Shown here: positions 28,703 to 36,751 of the stretch, piece after piece
Numbering within the stretch: the first letter of the stretch is position 1
Layout of the letters: each line of letters begins with the position of its first letter
Virus record (IMG/VR): IMGVR_UViG_3300042691_006664
Location: 1 to 51,892 of that record
Source: a virus
Reading direction: 5' to 3' (one strand)
Length of the DNA stretch: 51,892 nt
Notes under the pieces: generated by a model
What the model was told of the DNA's origin: nothing
Database searches by the model: none
The model's input: only the letters and a program-made list of their open reading frames with translations
Program-made: the position numbers and the translations under genes

Positions 28703-29005
28703 ATGAAATTCCCCAACCTGACAAACGCCTTCGGTACCATCACGGGTATCCTGACGGCTATCAGTGCCTTCATGGTGTCGATTGGCTGCGCTCCCGGGGC
28801 TACCGATTTCGCCGCCACGTGCGCAGTACCTTGGCTCCCGCCCGCGTGGATGCCCATCCTTGCCGGTGTGTTCGGCGTCCTGACGCTCATTGGCAAGGCG
28901 ATCCGCCCCGGCGGCTTCCTGCACAGCATGTTCGGCGGTACGGCGGTCATCACCTCCACGGCTGGTGTTGGTACGGTCACGCCGGAACAGGTCAAGACCC
29001 CGTGA
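28703..29005 (+). CDS. Holin-like membrane protein
   Basis: A 100-residue protein; ATG 28703 is preferred because GGAGA lies six bases upstream, while the ATG at 28697 is too close to it. Two membrane helices are visible: TITGILTAISAFMVSIGCA (about 12-30) and WMPILAGVFGVLTLIGKAI (about 50-68), separated by a short loop, then a Gly-rich tail. Its place directly between endolysin and spanin genes makes holin the best guess. The GTG of the Rz-like gene overlaps its stop. Confidence 0.72.
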   Translation: MKFPNLTNAFGTITGILTAISAFMVSIGCAPGATDFAATCAVPWLPPAWMPILAGVFGVLTLIGKAIRPGGFLHSMFGGTAVITSTAGVGTVTPEQVKTP

Positions 29006-29235
29006 CATACGCCAAGATAATCTTGGCGCTGGTTTCTCTGGCGGGTTCGCTTGCCAAGTTTTTCGAGCGCCAAGGATATCTGAAAGACGGGGAGAGGAAG
29101 GCCATCCTCGACGCAATGCAGAAGGAGGCACAGGATGTCGGGATTGCACTCAAAGCACGTGCCGATGCTCGTCGCGCTCATGAGCTTAACCCTGACTGGG
29201 TGCGTGACGACGACGGCTTCAAAAGGCCCGACTAG
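29002..29235 (+). CDS. Rz: Rz-like inner-membrane spanin subunit
   Basis: A 77-residue protein from GTG 29002 (GTGA overlap with the holin-like gene). An N-terminal membrane helix (AKIILALVSLAGSLAKFF) is followed by a charged helical, coiled-coil region (ERKAILDAMQKEAQDVGIAL, KARADARRAHEL). This is the i-spanin layout. The Rz1-like lipoprotein gene starts inside it in another frame, the classic nested arrangement. It is shorter than lambda Rz (153) but typical of small podophages. Together the pair disrupts the outer membrane at lysis. Confidence 0.78.
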   Translation: MTYAKIILALVSLAGSLAKFFERQGYLKDGERKAILDAMQKEAQDVGIALKARADARRAHELNPDWVRDDDGFKRPD

Positions 29236-29365
29236 CACCGGGGCGGCTTCCTTCTGCAAGGTGGCCGAGCCGATTTACTGGTCTGGCAAGGACACGGACA
29301 AGACTATTGCTCAGGTCAAGGAACATAATGCCGTTGGCAAGAAGCTTTGCCAGTGGGGGAAGTAG
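29135..29365 (+). CDS. Rz1: Rz1-like outer-membrane lipoprotein spanin subunit
   Basis: A 76-residue protein whose ATG (29135) and AGGAGG lie inside the Rz-like gene. A signal peptide ends in the lipobox LTGC with the lipidated Cys at 23 (MLVALMSLTLTGC). The mature part (SFCKVAEPIYWSGKDTDKTI, then EHNAVGKKLCQWGK) has two more cysteines and resembles the o-spanins of other proteobacterial phages. It should span the periplasm together with the Rz partner. Confidence 0.85.
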   Translation: MSGLHSKHVPMLVALMSLTLTGCVTTTASKGPTSTGAASFCKVAEPIYWSGKDTDKTIAQVKEHNAVGKKLCQWGK

Positions 29366-29381
29366 AGAAGGATAGACGCTG

Positions 29382-31454
29382 ATGCCGGGGCTCACACTAC
29401 TTCGCGTGGTTAGCGGGGATGAACTTGCAAGGCAGGAGCGTGAACAGCTTCAGTCCGAGATGGAGGCCCGCCAGCAGAACCCTGTCATTCTGGGGATTGC
29501 GGCGCACCTGCGCACTTGCTGGGACGCTGCCTACATGGCGAAGCAGCCGATCAACACCATCATGCTCAAGGCCCTGCGGCAGCGCAACGGTGAGTACGAA
29601 CCTGACAAGCTGAACGCCATTCAGGCGCAGGGCGGCTCCGAAGTTTACATGATGTTAACCGAGATCAAGTGCCGCGCGGCTGAAAGCTGGCTGCGAGACA
29701 TCCTGATGGATAGCGGTACACCCCCTTGGGACATCCATCCGACGCCTGAGCCTGACATGGCCCCCGCCCATATGGAGGAGATCAAGCAGGCATTTGCCGA
29801 GCAGGTGATGATCACTATCCAGCAGACGGGGCAGGCTCCGTCTCGCGCTGATCTCTTGGAACTGAAGGAGGTCGTTGCCCAGCAGTTCCGCTTCAAGACG
29901 CTGCAGGCGGCGCAAAACCGCGTCGACCGGATGAAGATCAAGATCGAAGATCAGCTTGCCCAAGGCGGCTGGTCGGACGCCTTCAACGAGTTCATCACCG
30001 ATATGGTGACTTTCCCCTGCGCCTTTCTCAAGGGGCCGATTGTCCGCCGTCAGCGGCACCTCAAGTGGATACAGGGCAGTGATGGCCGCATGGCGGTCGA
30101 GCCCGGGGAGCGCATCGCGCCTGAGTTCGAGCGTGTCAGCCCGTTCAATATCTACCCGGAACCGGGCATTACCCGCGTCAACGACGGGTATTTGTTCGAG
30201 TACCACGAGCTTTCCCGGCAGGCGCTGGCTGATCTGATCGGTGTCCCGGGCTACGACGAGCAGGCGATCCGCAGTGCTCTGGACCTTGGCCCCGGCGCGT
30301 CATGGGTTAACGACCCCAGCGCAAGCGCCCGCGAGGACGAGGAGCGCAAGTTCTACACCGAGATGCGTCCTACCGACGTGTTCGATGCGCTGGAGTTTTG
30401 GGGCAAGGTGTCCGGCAAGATGCTCCGCGAGTGGGGCATGACTGAAGCCGAGGTGCCCGACGAGGCCAAGGAGTACGACGCCAATGTCTGGATGGTGGGC
30501 ACCTTGGTCATCAAGGCTGTGCTCAACTATGACCCGCTGGGCGAGAAGCCTTACGCCAAGACCTCGTTCATCAAGACCCCGGGCTCGTTCTGGGGCCGCG
30601 CCATCCCCGAGATCATCGAAGACCTGCAGAACATCTGTAACGCTGCAGCCCGCGCGCTGGTCAATAACATGGGTATCGCATCCGGTCCCCAAGTGGAGCT
30701 TAACCTCGAACGTATCCCCACGAACGAAGACATCACCCAGATGCACCCGTGGAAAATCTGGCAGGTCCTGAACGACCCGCTAGGCAGTTCCGCGCCAGCG
30801 GTACGGTTCAACCAGCCGGAGGACAACTCCACCAAGCTTATGGCTGTGTATGACAAGTTCAGCCGTCTGGCCGACGACCACTCCGGTATCCCATCCTACA
30901 TCTACGGTGATACGGACGTGCAGGGCGCTGGCCGTACGGCCTCTGGCTTGTCCATGCTGATGGGTTCGGCGGGTAAAGGTATACGTCAGGTTGTGATGCA
31001 CATCGACCATGACGTGGTCAAGCCCATGATCCAGCGCCAGTTCGTGTACAACATGCGCTATGATGAGGACGAAAGCATCAAGGGCGATGCCCAGATCGTG
31101 CCGCGCGGTGCCGTGAACCTAGCCGTCAAGGAGACCACCAACGTCCGCCGCGTCGAGTTCCTGACCGCCACGGCCAACGACTTCGACATGGGCATCATCG
31201 GCCCCGAGGGCCGCGCCTCCATCCTGCGCGAGATCGCCAAGGGGCTGCAGATGCCGGTCGACGAGGTGGTTCCGTCCCGTGAGGCCATGGCTATGAAGAA
31301 GAAAGCCATGGAGAAGCAGGCCATGATGGAGCAGCAGATGGCGGCGCAGCAGGGGCAAGTGCCCGGGCAGACCCCCGGCGCGCAGAACATGGACCCCGGC
31401 GGCACTCCCGCTGGTGGCATGAACGTGGTCGCTAACCAGCAGACCGGCAGATGA
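29382..31454 (+). CDS. Portal protein
   Basis: A 690-residue head-tail connector, P22-type in size. Helical N-terminal region, a central part with WGRAIPEIIEDLQNICNAAA and ALVNNMGIASGPQVELNLER, and GRTASGLSMLMGSAGKGIRQ, the conserved stretch I know from podophage portals of this class. The C terminus is methionine- and glutamine-rich (KKAMEKQAMMEQQMAAQQG), a flexible tail inside the capsid. Twelve copies would form the ring through which terminase pumps DNA. The next gene starts at its stop (ATGA). Confidence 0.92.
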   Translation: MPGLTLLRVVSGDELARQEREQLQSEMEARQQNPVILGIAAHLRTCWDAAYMAKQPINTIMLKALRQRNGEYEPDKLNAIQAQGGSEVYMMLTEIKCRAAESWLRDILMDSGTPPWDIHPTPEPDMAPAHMEEIKQAFAEQVMITIQQTGQAPSRADLLELKEVVAQQFRFKTLQAAQNRVDRMKIKIEDQLAQGGWSDAFNEFITDMVTFPCAFLKGPIVRRQRHLKWIQGSDGRMAVEPGERIAPEFERVSPFNIYPEPGITRVNDGYLFEYHELSRQALADLIGVPGYDEQAIRSALDLGPGASWVNDPSASAREDEERKFYTEMRPTDVFDALEFWGKVSGKMLREWGMTEAEVPDEAKEYDANVWMVGTLVIKAVLNYDPLGEKPYAKTSFIKTPGSFWGRAIPEIIEDLQNICNAAARALVNNMGIASGPQVELNLERIPTNEDITQMHPWKIWQVLNDPLGSSAPAVRFNQPEDNSTKLMAVYDKFSRLADDHSGIPSYIYGDTDVQGAGRTASGLSMLMGSAGKGIRQVVMHIDHDVVKPMIQRQFVYNMRYDEDESIKGDAQIVPRGAVNLAVKETTNVRRVEFLTATANDFDMGIIGPEGRASILREIAKGLQMPVDEVVPSREAMAMKKKAMEKQAMMEQQMAAQQGQVPGQTPGAQNMDPGGTPAGGMNVVANQQTGR

Positions 31455-31678
31455 TCCGCCCCCCACCCGAGATTGTGGAGATGGTCGCCCGCATGGGCGC
31501 TCATTATCCTGAGATCGCCAAGTGGCTCAACGAGTGGCGTCAGCACGAGCTTGATCAACTCCCCTACATATCTTCTGGTGCCACTGGCATTGCACAGGGG
31601 AGGTGCCAACTCTTGACAGAGTTGTGTAAACTTGTTAATAGTTCACGTGATCTTGCCGCACAATCGCGGAAGCGATAG
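31451..31678 (+). CDS. Small hypothetical protein between portal and scaffold
   Basis: A 75-residue helical protein (MIRPPPEIVEMVARMGAHYP, then EIAKWLNEWRQHELDQLPYI). Coupled to the portal gene by ATGA. No family recognised. Small genes here sometimes help procapsid assembly; that is only positional evidence. Confidence 0.65.
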   Translation: MIRPPPEIVEMVARMGAHYPEIAKWLNEWRQHELDQLPYISSGATGIAQGRCQLLTELCKLVNSSRDLAAQSRKR

Positions 31679-31716
31679 CGGAAAAACTCAGCACGCACAC
31701 CGAGAGGAGCGTTTGT

Positions 31717-32712
31717 ATGGCCCTACCCGAGCAGATTAGGAAGCAGTCCGAGGCGATCCAGAAGATGTATGACGGTTCACCCGCCGATCCTGCGCCTGCT
31801 ACTGAGCAGGAAGCGGAAGGCGTTGCGAACTCCGCATCCGACGAAGCCAACGGTGCTGAAGCATCTGCACCTGAAGCCGCGCGTAACGAGCAAACGCGAC
31901 CGGCTACCACTGATGAGACTGCTGAACAGCGTTATCGCACCCTTCAGGGTATGTATAATGCTGACACCGCCCGCCTCCGGGCGGACAAGCAGGAACTCAC
32001 CGCACGTGTCGAGCAGCTTGAGAAGCTGCTGTCTTCCATCTCAGCCCAGCCCGCACAGCAGGTTCAGGCCCAGACGAAGCTCATCACCGATAAAGATATT
32101 GAGGACTATGGGGACTCCATTGATGTCATGCGCCGCGTGACAAAGGAGGAGAACTCGTACATGCAAAACAAGATTGCCGAGTTGGAGGCCACGATCCGTG
32201 ACCTCCGCGTCAGTGTTGTTCCTCGTGTCGAGCAGGTCGCCCAGCGACAGGCGGTATCGGCGGATCAGGCGTTCTGGAATGATCTTACAGCGGCTGTTCC
32301 GAACTGGAGGGACATCAACGGTAACCGTGACTTCCACTCTTGGCTTCTTGAGGTCGATCCGCTGACCGGGGTAACCCGCCAGTCCCACCTCGAAAACGCC
32401 CAGCGCAGTCATGATATCCGTCGCGTAGCGGCGTTCTTCACCACGTGGCAGGGGAATACGGGCCAGCGCATTGCTCAAGAACCTCGGGACGCTGCAAAGT
32501 CTCAACTTGAGAAGCAGGTAGCCCCCGGACGTGGCCGCGCAGCGGCTGCGCCTGTTGGAGACCAACCTAAAACATACGCGCCGCAGGACATTGCTACGTT
32601 CTTCAGCGACGTGCGTAAGGGGCTTTACAAGGGCCGTGAGACCGAGCGCGACCGTATTGAACGCGACATCTTCGCTGCACAGCGGGATGGACGCATTGTC
32701 GCAACTGGTTAA
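31717..32712 (+). CDS. Scaffolding protein
   Basis: A 331-residue, acidic, mostly helical protein between portal and capsid genes. The N terminus is Ala/Glu-rich and disordered (residues 20-70). A coiled coil follows (RLRADKQELTARVEQLEKLL), then a second helix (YMQNKIAELEATIRDLRVSV) and a C terminus rich in charged residues (ERDRIERDIFAAQRDGRIVA). Position, length and composition match podophage scaffolds, which guide capsid assembly and then leave. A GAGGAG lies seven bases before the ATG at 31717. Confidence 0.83.
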   Translation: MALPEQIRKQSEAIQKMYDGSPADPAPATEQEAEGVANSASDEANGAEASAPEAARNEQTRPATTDETAEQRYRTLQGMYNADTARLRADKQELTARVEQLEKLLSSISAQPAQQVQAQTKLITDKDIEDYGDSIDVMRRVTKEENSYMQNKIAELEATIRDLRVSVVPRVEQVAQRQAVSADQAFWNDLTAAVPNWRDINGNRDFHSWLLEVDPLTGVTRQSHLENAQRSHDIRRVAAFFTTWQGNTGQRIAQEPRDAAKSQLEKQVAPGRGRAAAAPVGDQPKTYAPQDIATFFSDVRKGLYKGRETERDRIERDIFAAQRDGRIVATG

Positions 32713-32725
32713 ACGGAGCACTTAA

Positions 32726-33649
32726 ATGGCGTTTCCTGTCGCACCCGGACGCCCCAACTATTCGGGCAACTTTATCCCCGAGATTTGGTCCGGCAAGCTG
32801 ATCGAGAACTTCTACGACGCAACGGTTCTCGCGGCTATCTCGAACACCGACTACGAAGGCGAAATCAAGGGTCAGGGCGATACGGTCAATATCCGTACCA
32901 CCCCGAACATCACGATCCGTGATTACGTCAAGGGTCAGAACCTTGTCGTGGAGAACCCCGACAAGCCGAAGCTGCAGCTTCTCATCGACAAGGGCGAGTA
33001 CTTCGCTTGCGTCGAGGACGACATCGACAAGGTGCAGTCGGACATCAAGCTCATGGATCAGTGGTCCAAGGATGCGTCCGAGCAGATGAAGGTCAAGATC
33101 GACCAGCGCGTCCTCACCGACATGCTGCCTGACATCTCTGCCGTCAACAAGGGCACTACCGCTGGCCGCATCTCTGCAGCCTTGAACCTCGGCTCTGCCG
33201 CTTCCCCCCTCACCGTCACCAAGGACGGCGTGGGCGGCACGACCCCGGTCACCGATCTGATCGTTGACATGGGCACCGTGCTGGACGAAGCCAACTGCCC
33301 TGAGAGCGGGCGCTTCCTCGTCATTCCGGCCCGTATGGCTGGCCTGATCAAGAAGTCCGAACTCAAGGACGCTTCCCTGTCGGGCGACAGTACGTCGGTG
33401 ATGCGGAATGGCCGTCTCGGCATGATCGACCGGTTCACGGTCTACGTCAGCCACAACATCAACGTGTCCTCCAGCAAGTACAGCATCATCGCCGGTACCA
33501 AGATGGGCCTCACCTTCGCATCGCAGATGACGGAGATGGAGACCATCCGCTCGGAAACCACCTTCGGTGACATCATCCGTGGTCTTCAGGTTTACGGCTA
33601 CAAGGTCGTGAAGCCCGAAGCACTCGCGATGGCTGTCGTGTCGTTCTAA
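32726..33649 (+). CDS. Major capsid protein
   Basis: A 307-residue protein directly after the scaffold. Features seen: FIPEIWSGKLIENFYDATVL at the start, GDTVNIRTTPNITIRDYVKG, MDQWSKDASEQMKVKIDQRV and FLVIPARMAGLIKKSELKDA, with FASQMTEMETIRSETTFGDI near the end. These recur in capsid proteins of P22/podophage type with an HK97 fold. Gene order portal-scaffold-capsid supports this strongly. GGAG eleven bases before the ATG at 32726. Confidence 0.93.
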   Translation: MAFPVAPGRPNYSGNFIPEIWSGKLIENFYDATVLAAISNTDYEGEIKGQGDTVNIRTTPNITIRDYVKGQNLVVENPDKPKLQLLIDKGEYFACVEDDIDKVQSDIKLMDQWSKDASEQMKVKIDQRVLTDMLPDISAVNKGTTAGRISAALNLGSAASPLTVTKDGVGGTTPVTDLIVDMGTVLDEANCPESGRFLVIPARMAGLIKKSELKDASLSGDSTSVMRNGRLGMIDRFTVYVSHNINVSSSKYSIIAGTKMGLTFASQMTEMETIRSETTFGDIIRGLQVYGYKVVKPEALAMAVVSF

Positions 33650-33662
33650 GGAGACATGAACA

Positions 33663-34133
33663 ATGGTTGCTTACACTGACAGCTACGGCATTAACAAGGG
33701 CTCTACGGCTCTTGCGTATTCCTATACCAACCGTTACACGGTTATGGAGTACACCATCGACTTCGCCAAGATCGCAGCGGCCCGTACCGCTGCCGGTGTC
33801 ACGGCTCTGGCCAACACCGACACTCTGGTTCTGGCGAAACTGCCCAAGGGCTCCTACATCGTCGGCGGTATGACCAAGCTGCTGAAGGCGGAAGGCGCTG
33901 CGGGTACCATCGACATCGGTGTGACCGGTTCGTTGACGTTGTTCTGCAACGACTTCGATTGCAACACCACGGTAGACACCATTGTGGCGGGTACCACGGC
34001 GTCGGCTCTTACCGCCGACACCGACGTGGTGATGACGGTCAACACGGCGAACATGGACGTGGCCAAGGTCAAGCTTGCCATCATCGTGATCGACGTGCTC
34101 GCCAACCCCGGTTCGATCCCGAACGCAACGTAA
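33663..34133 (+). CDS. Probable head decoration protein
   Basis: A 156-residue beta-rich protein immediately downstream of the capsid gene: YTNRYTVMEYTIDFAKIAAA, then TLVLAKLPKGSYIVGGMTKL and VKLAIIVIDVLANPGSIPNA. The order and composition suit a capsid-decorating or head-stabilising protein. AAGGAGA before the ATG at 33663; the gene ends at a UUCG-loop hairpin with a short T-run, so strong expression of capsid plus this gene is likely. Confidence 0.7.
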   Translation: MVAYTDSYGINKGSTALAYSYTNRYTVMEYTIDFAKIAAARTAAGVTALANTDTLVLAKLPKGSYIVGGMTKLLKAEGAAGTIDIGVTGSLTLFCNDFDCNTTVDTIVAGTTASALTADTDVVMTVNTANMDVAKVKLAIIVIDVLANPGSIPNAT

Positions 34134-34137
34134 TTGT

Positions 34138-34159
34138 AGGGGGCTTCGGCCCCCTCTTT
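34138..34159 (+). terminator. UUCG-loop hairpin, likely terminator
   Basis: AGGGGGC, TTCG loop, GCCCCCT, then TCTTTA. A stable 7-bp stem with the extra-stable tetraloop, after the decoration gene. The T-run is short, so partial readthrough into the tail genes is expected. Confidence 0.7.
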
Positions 34160-34178
34160 ACCCCCAAGGAGAGAACAC

Positions 34179-34559
34179 ATGGGTCGCTATACTGGTATTG
34201 CTCTCGACAACGTGGCCATCACGAGTGGTACCGCTGTTGTCCAGAGCCTCCGCAACACGAACAACGCGCCGCCTGCGATCAAGACGGCGGCTACGCACAC
34301 GGTCGGTGCCAACGAGAACTTCATCATCTACAACGGCGGCGCGTCCAACATCACGGTCACGCTTCCGGCTGCAGCCTCGTTCCCCGGGCGTGTCATTCAG
34401 GTCAAGAACTTGTCGGGCACTTACACGGTGATTTCGGCAAGCTCGAACGTCAAGCCTGCCAACTCGGACAGCGCCGGTACTGCCATCCTCGCGGCTACCG
34501 CTGGTGCTTGGGCGATGCTGGTGAGTGACGGGACCAACTGGGTCGTCATGGCCTCGTAA
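34179..34559 (+). CDS. Probable virion decoration protein
   Basis: A 126-residue beta-rich protein (MGRYTGIALDNVAITSGTAV; NFIIYNGGASNITVTLPAAA; VIQVKNLSGTYTVISASSNV; MLVSDGTNWVVMAS). Repeated strands with NGG and NLSG turns are typical of head fibres or small tail proteins. AAGGAGAG before the ATG at 34179. It is bracketed by two near-identical UUCG hairpins, so it is probably expressed at a level of its own. Confidence 0.66.
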   Translation: MGRYTGIALDNVAITSGTAVVQSLRNTNNAPPAIKTAATHTVGANENFIIYNGGASNITVTLPAAASFPGRVIQVKNLSGTYTVISASSNVKPANSDSAGTAILAATAGAWAMLVSDGTNWVVMAS

Positions 34560-34562
34560 TTG

Positions 34563-34582
34563 GTGGGGGCTTCGGCCCCCAC
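34563..34582 (+). promoter_or_regulatory. UUCG-loop hairpin without T-run
   Basis: GTGGGGGC, TTCG loop, GCCCCCAC: an 8-bp stem almost identical to the hairpin at 34138. No T-run follows, so it is more likely an attenuator or mRNA stabiliser than a terminator. Confidence 0.6.
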
Positions 34583-34604
34583 TACTCCAATTTCAGGGGT
34601 TTAG

Positions 34605-35372
34605 ATGGCTACCTCACTTACCGGCCTGCAGATCAAGGATACGTATCAGCAGCTTCTGCACCTCGACGGTGGGGTTAGCGCCACGGAGCGTATCGTCCGC
34701 ACGGCAACGGGTGCGGCCACTGCCTTAAGCCTCGGCTCTGACAGCGCGTCTGTCGACAACGTCCGCATCAACGGCAACACCATCACTGCCACCAATGTGA
34801 ATGGCAGCCTTATCCTTACGCCCAACGGGACGGGCACGGTCGACATCGCCGCTGCCAATGTGACGGGCGGGGTCGTCGCGGGCATTACCGATCTGGCCAT
34901 TGCGGACGGCGGTACCGGTGCCTCGACGGCGGGAGACGCCCGCACCAATCTCGGCCTCGGTTCCATGGCCACCCAGAACGCTGGCTCCGTGGCTATCAGC
35001 GGTGGCTCTGTCCGGGCAACGACGGATGTCGGTTACGCCAGCACGGCGAGCACTGGCGGCGCGGTTACCCAGATTACGGACAAGGCCACTGGCGTCACGC
35101 TCGACAAGCCTTGCGGCCAGATCACCATGCACAACGCCAACTTGGCGGGTGTCACGCGCGTGAGCTTCACGCTCACCAACAGTTCGATTGCTGCCACGGA
35201 TGTGGTGATCGTGAATATCGCCAGCGGCGCGACTGCGGACGCCTACGGCGTAACCGTGACGGCTGTTGCCGCCGGATCGTGCCGTATCCAGATTGCCAAC
35301 CTGACAGCCGCAACTACGCTGGGCGAGGCGCTGGTGTTGAATTTCGCAGTGATCAAAGCCATCAACGCATAA
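34605..35372 (+). CDS. Head or tail fibre protein
   Basis: A 255-residue protein. Residues 1-20 (MATSLTGLQIKDTYQQLLHL) form the typical anchor of fibre proteins of this kind. They are followed by beta-rich sequence, the ADGGTGASTAGDARTNLGLG motif widespread in tail fibres, and a C-terminal domain (VTRVSFTLTNSSIAATDVVI; ALVLNFAVIKAINA). It probably projects from the capsid or tail. AGGGG before the ATG at 34605. Confidence 0.76.
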   Translation: MATSLTGLQIKDTYQQLLHLDGGVSATERIVRTATGAATALSLGSDSASVDNVRINGNTITATNVNGSLILTPNGTGTVDIAAANVTGGVVAGITDLAIADGGTGASTAGDARTNLGLGSMATQNAGSVAISGGSVRATTDVGYASTASTGGAVTQITDKATGVTLDKPCGQITMHNANLAGVTRVSFTLTNSSIAATDVVIVNIASGATADAYGVTVTAVAAGSCRIQIANLTAATTLGEALVLNFAVIKAINA

Positions 35373-35385
35373 GGAGATTACGGTT

Positions 35386-36066
35386 ATGGCATGGGTAAAA
35401 GACCCCAAAACTGGGCAGTCCAAGTGGTCGAGTAACAAGACCTATCATAGCCGTGTAGGTCCTGAAGTGACTACATCCGTTCGTGGTGGGTATGGACAGG
35501 TCGCTACTGCCAACAAGAACACCCTCAGCAAGAAAGACCAGTCGCGTGTTGGCCCCACGTCGCAGGTGCGGAACGCATCCACTGCTGCCGCTGGCGGTCT
35601 CGGCTTTCAGGCTTACGGCAATCCCTTCAAGAGCACTACGGCTCAGACCCAGAAGGACACGTCGACCAAGACCCGCAACAAGTTCTATGGTGGGGCAGCC
35701 GCGCGCGCTGCTGCGCCTGCAGCCAAGAAGTCCGCGCCAAAGTCTTCTGCCGGGGGGCAAAAGATTTACGGCGGTTCGTTCAGTCAGGCTTTCGGTGCAG
35801 CCCGCGCTGAGGGGGCCAAAACATTCGGATGGTCCGGTAAGCCGGGTATGTCCTTCTCGACCAAGCTGGCTGGTAGCAGCGGCGCAAAGAAGACCATGGG
35901 CGGAAGCAGCAGCGGCGGTGGCACGGTCAAGAAGACTTCCGGCGGCACGGCTTCCAAGTCTAAGTCTACGGCGTCCAAGGCCACGACTTCTTCCGGCAGG
36001 AACCCAAGGACTGTCGGTGGCCCCGGCGGGCAGACGCCCGCGCAGAGGCTGAGCGCGCGTTACTAG
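35386..36066 (+). CDS. Basic low-complexity protein
   Basis: A 226-residue protein rich in Lys, Ser, Gly, Ala and Thr, mostly disordered (KKSAPKSSAGGQKIYGGSFS; KKTSGGTASKSKSTASKATT). No hydrophobic core is visible apart from short aromatic patches. It is like the protein at 20404-21339 and the one that follows at 36084. Such proteins could bind DNA inside the capsid, but nothing in the sequence proves it. AAGGAG before the ATG at 35386. Confidence 0.7.
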   Translation: MAWVKDPKTGQSKWSSNKTYHSRVGPEVTTSVRGGYGQVATANKNTLSKKDQSRVGPTSQVRNASTAAAGGLGFQAYGNPFKSTTAQTQKDTSTKTRNKFYGGAAARAAAPAAKKSAPKSSAGGQKIYGGSFSQAFGAARAEGAKTFGWSGKPGMSFSTKLAGSSGAKKTMGGSSSGGGTVKKTSGGTASKSKSTASKATTSSGRNPRTVGGPGGQTPAQRLSARY

Positions 36067-36083
36067 GAAGTAAGGAGGGTACA

Positions 36084-36476
36084 ATGAAATCATCTCGTGG
36101 CGGTCCGCCGCCTTCTGCTCCCGCCAACGGCACGCGGTCTAGGCCGCCCGGTGGTGGCCCGCCCTCATGGGCTCCTGCCCATGGGTACCGTCGTAAGGCT
36201 GCTGCCGGGGCTACCCCGGGTGCGCCAAAGCCCGGTGCCGCCAAGAAAGCCGCTTTCCGCGAGAAGGTAGCTGGCTTGCGCGAGACGGCGCGTGGACTGC
36301 GGGATAAGGTTGTTGCCGCGCGTGCTGCGGCGAAGCCGAATAACGCCAATCTTCAGGCCAAGGCTGCATGGAGAGCGACACGTCCTGCCCGCCCTGGCTG
36401 GGCTCTTGGTTGGGGCAAGTCCGGTGCCATGAAGTCATGGCGTGCGTCGAAGCCTTCAAAGCGGACCATTACCTGA
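36084..36476 (+). CDS. Basic Ala/Lys/Arg-rich protein
   Basis: A 130-residue protein. The first 50 residues are Pro/Gly-rich and basic, and the rest resembles a histone-H1-like tail (AKKAAFREKVAGLRETARGL; RDKVVAARAAAK), ending in an aromatic, basic stretch. Net charge is strongly positive. AGGAGG six bases before the ATG at 36084. It may bind nucleic acid. The stop overlaps the next start (TGATG). Confidence 0.66.
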   Translation: MKSSRGGPPPSAPANGTRSRPPGGGPPSWAPAHGYRRKAAAGATPGAPKPGAAKKAAFREKVAGLRETARGLRDKVVAARAAAKPNNANLQAKAAWRATRPARPGWALGWGKSGAMKSWRASKPSKRTIT

Positions 36477-36751
36477 TGAAAATCTGGCTCAAGCATAAGG
36501 AGGATGGCAGCCTGTATGACTGGCATCCCCAACTCGCCAAGCACCCCAAGCTATATGAGGTGACTGACGAGGAACTGTTCCCCGAGAAGTATGCGCCGCC
36601 GCAGGTCCTTGCCAAGATGGAAGCGATCAAGGCCAAGCATACGGATCAACTGCCGCTGTTCACGGACGACATCCCCGAGGAGCCCGCTCCCGAGGCGAAC
36701 CCCGACCTGAGCGCGGAAGTAACTGCCCGTACGAGGAAACGTAACAAGTGA
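36476..36751 (+). CDS. Small hypothetical protein
   Basis: A 91-residue acidic protein from ATG 36476, one base overlapping the preceding TGA. It begins MKIWLKHKEDGSLYDWHPQL, contains DEELFPEKYAPP and ends in an acidic, proline-rich tail (TDDIPEEPAPEANPD) with a final basic patch. No family recognised; in-frame starts further upstream lie inside the previous gene. Confidence 0.6.
   Translation: MKIWLKHKEDGSLYDWHPQLAKHPKLYEVTDEELFPEKYAPPQVLAKMEAIKAKHTDQLPLFTDDIPEEPAPEANPDLSAEVTARTRKRNK

Noticed and set aside
34725-35438. A 237-codon minus-strand frame opposite the fibre gene
   Set aside because: Antisense shadow of a repetitive GC-rich fibre gene, with no start signal.
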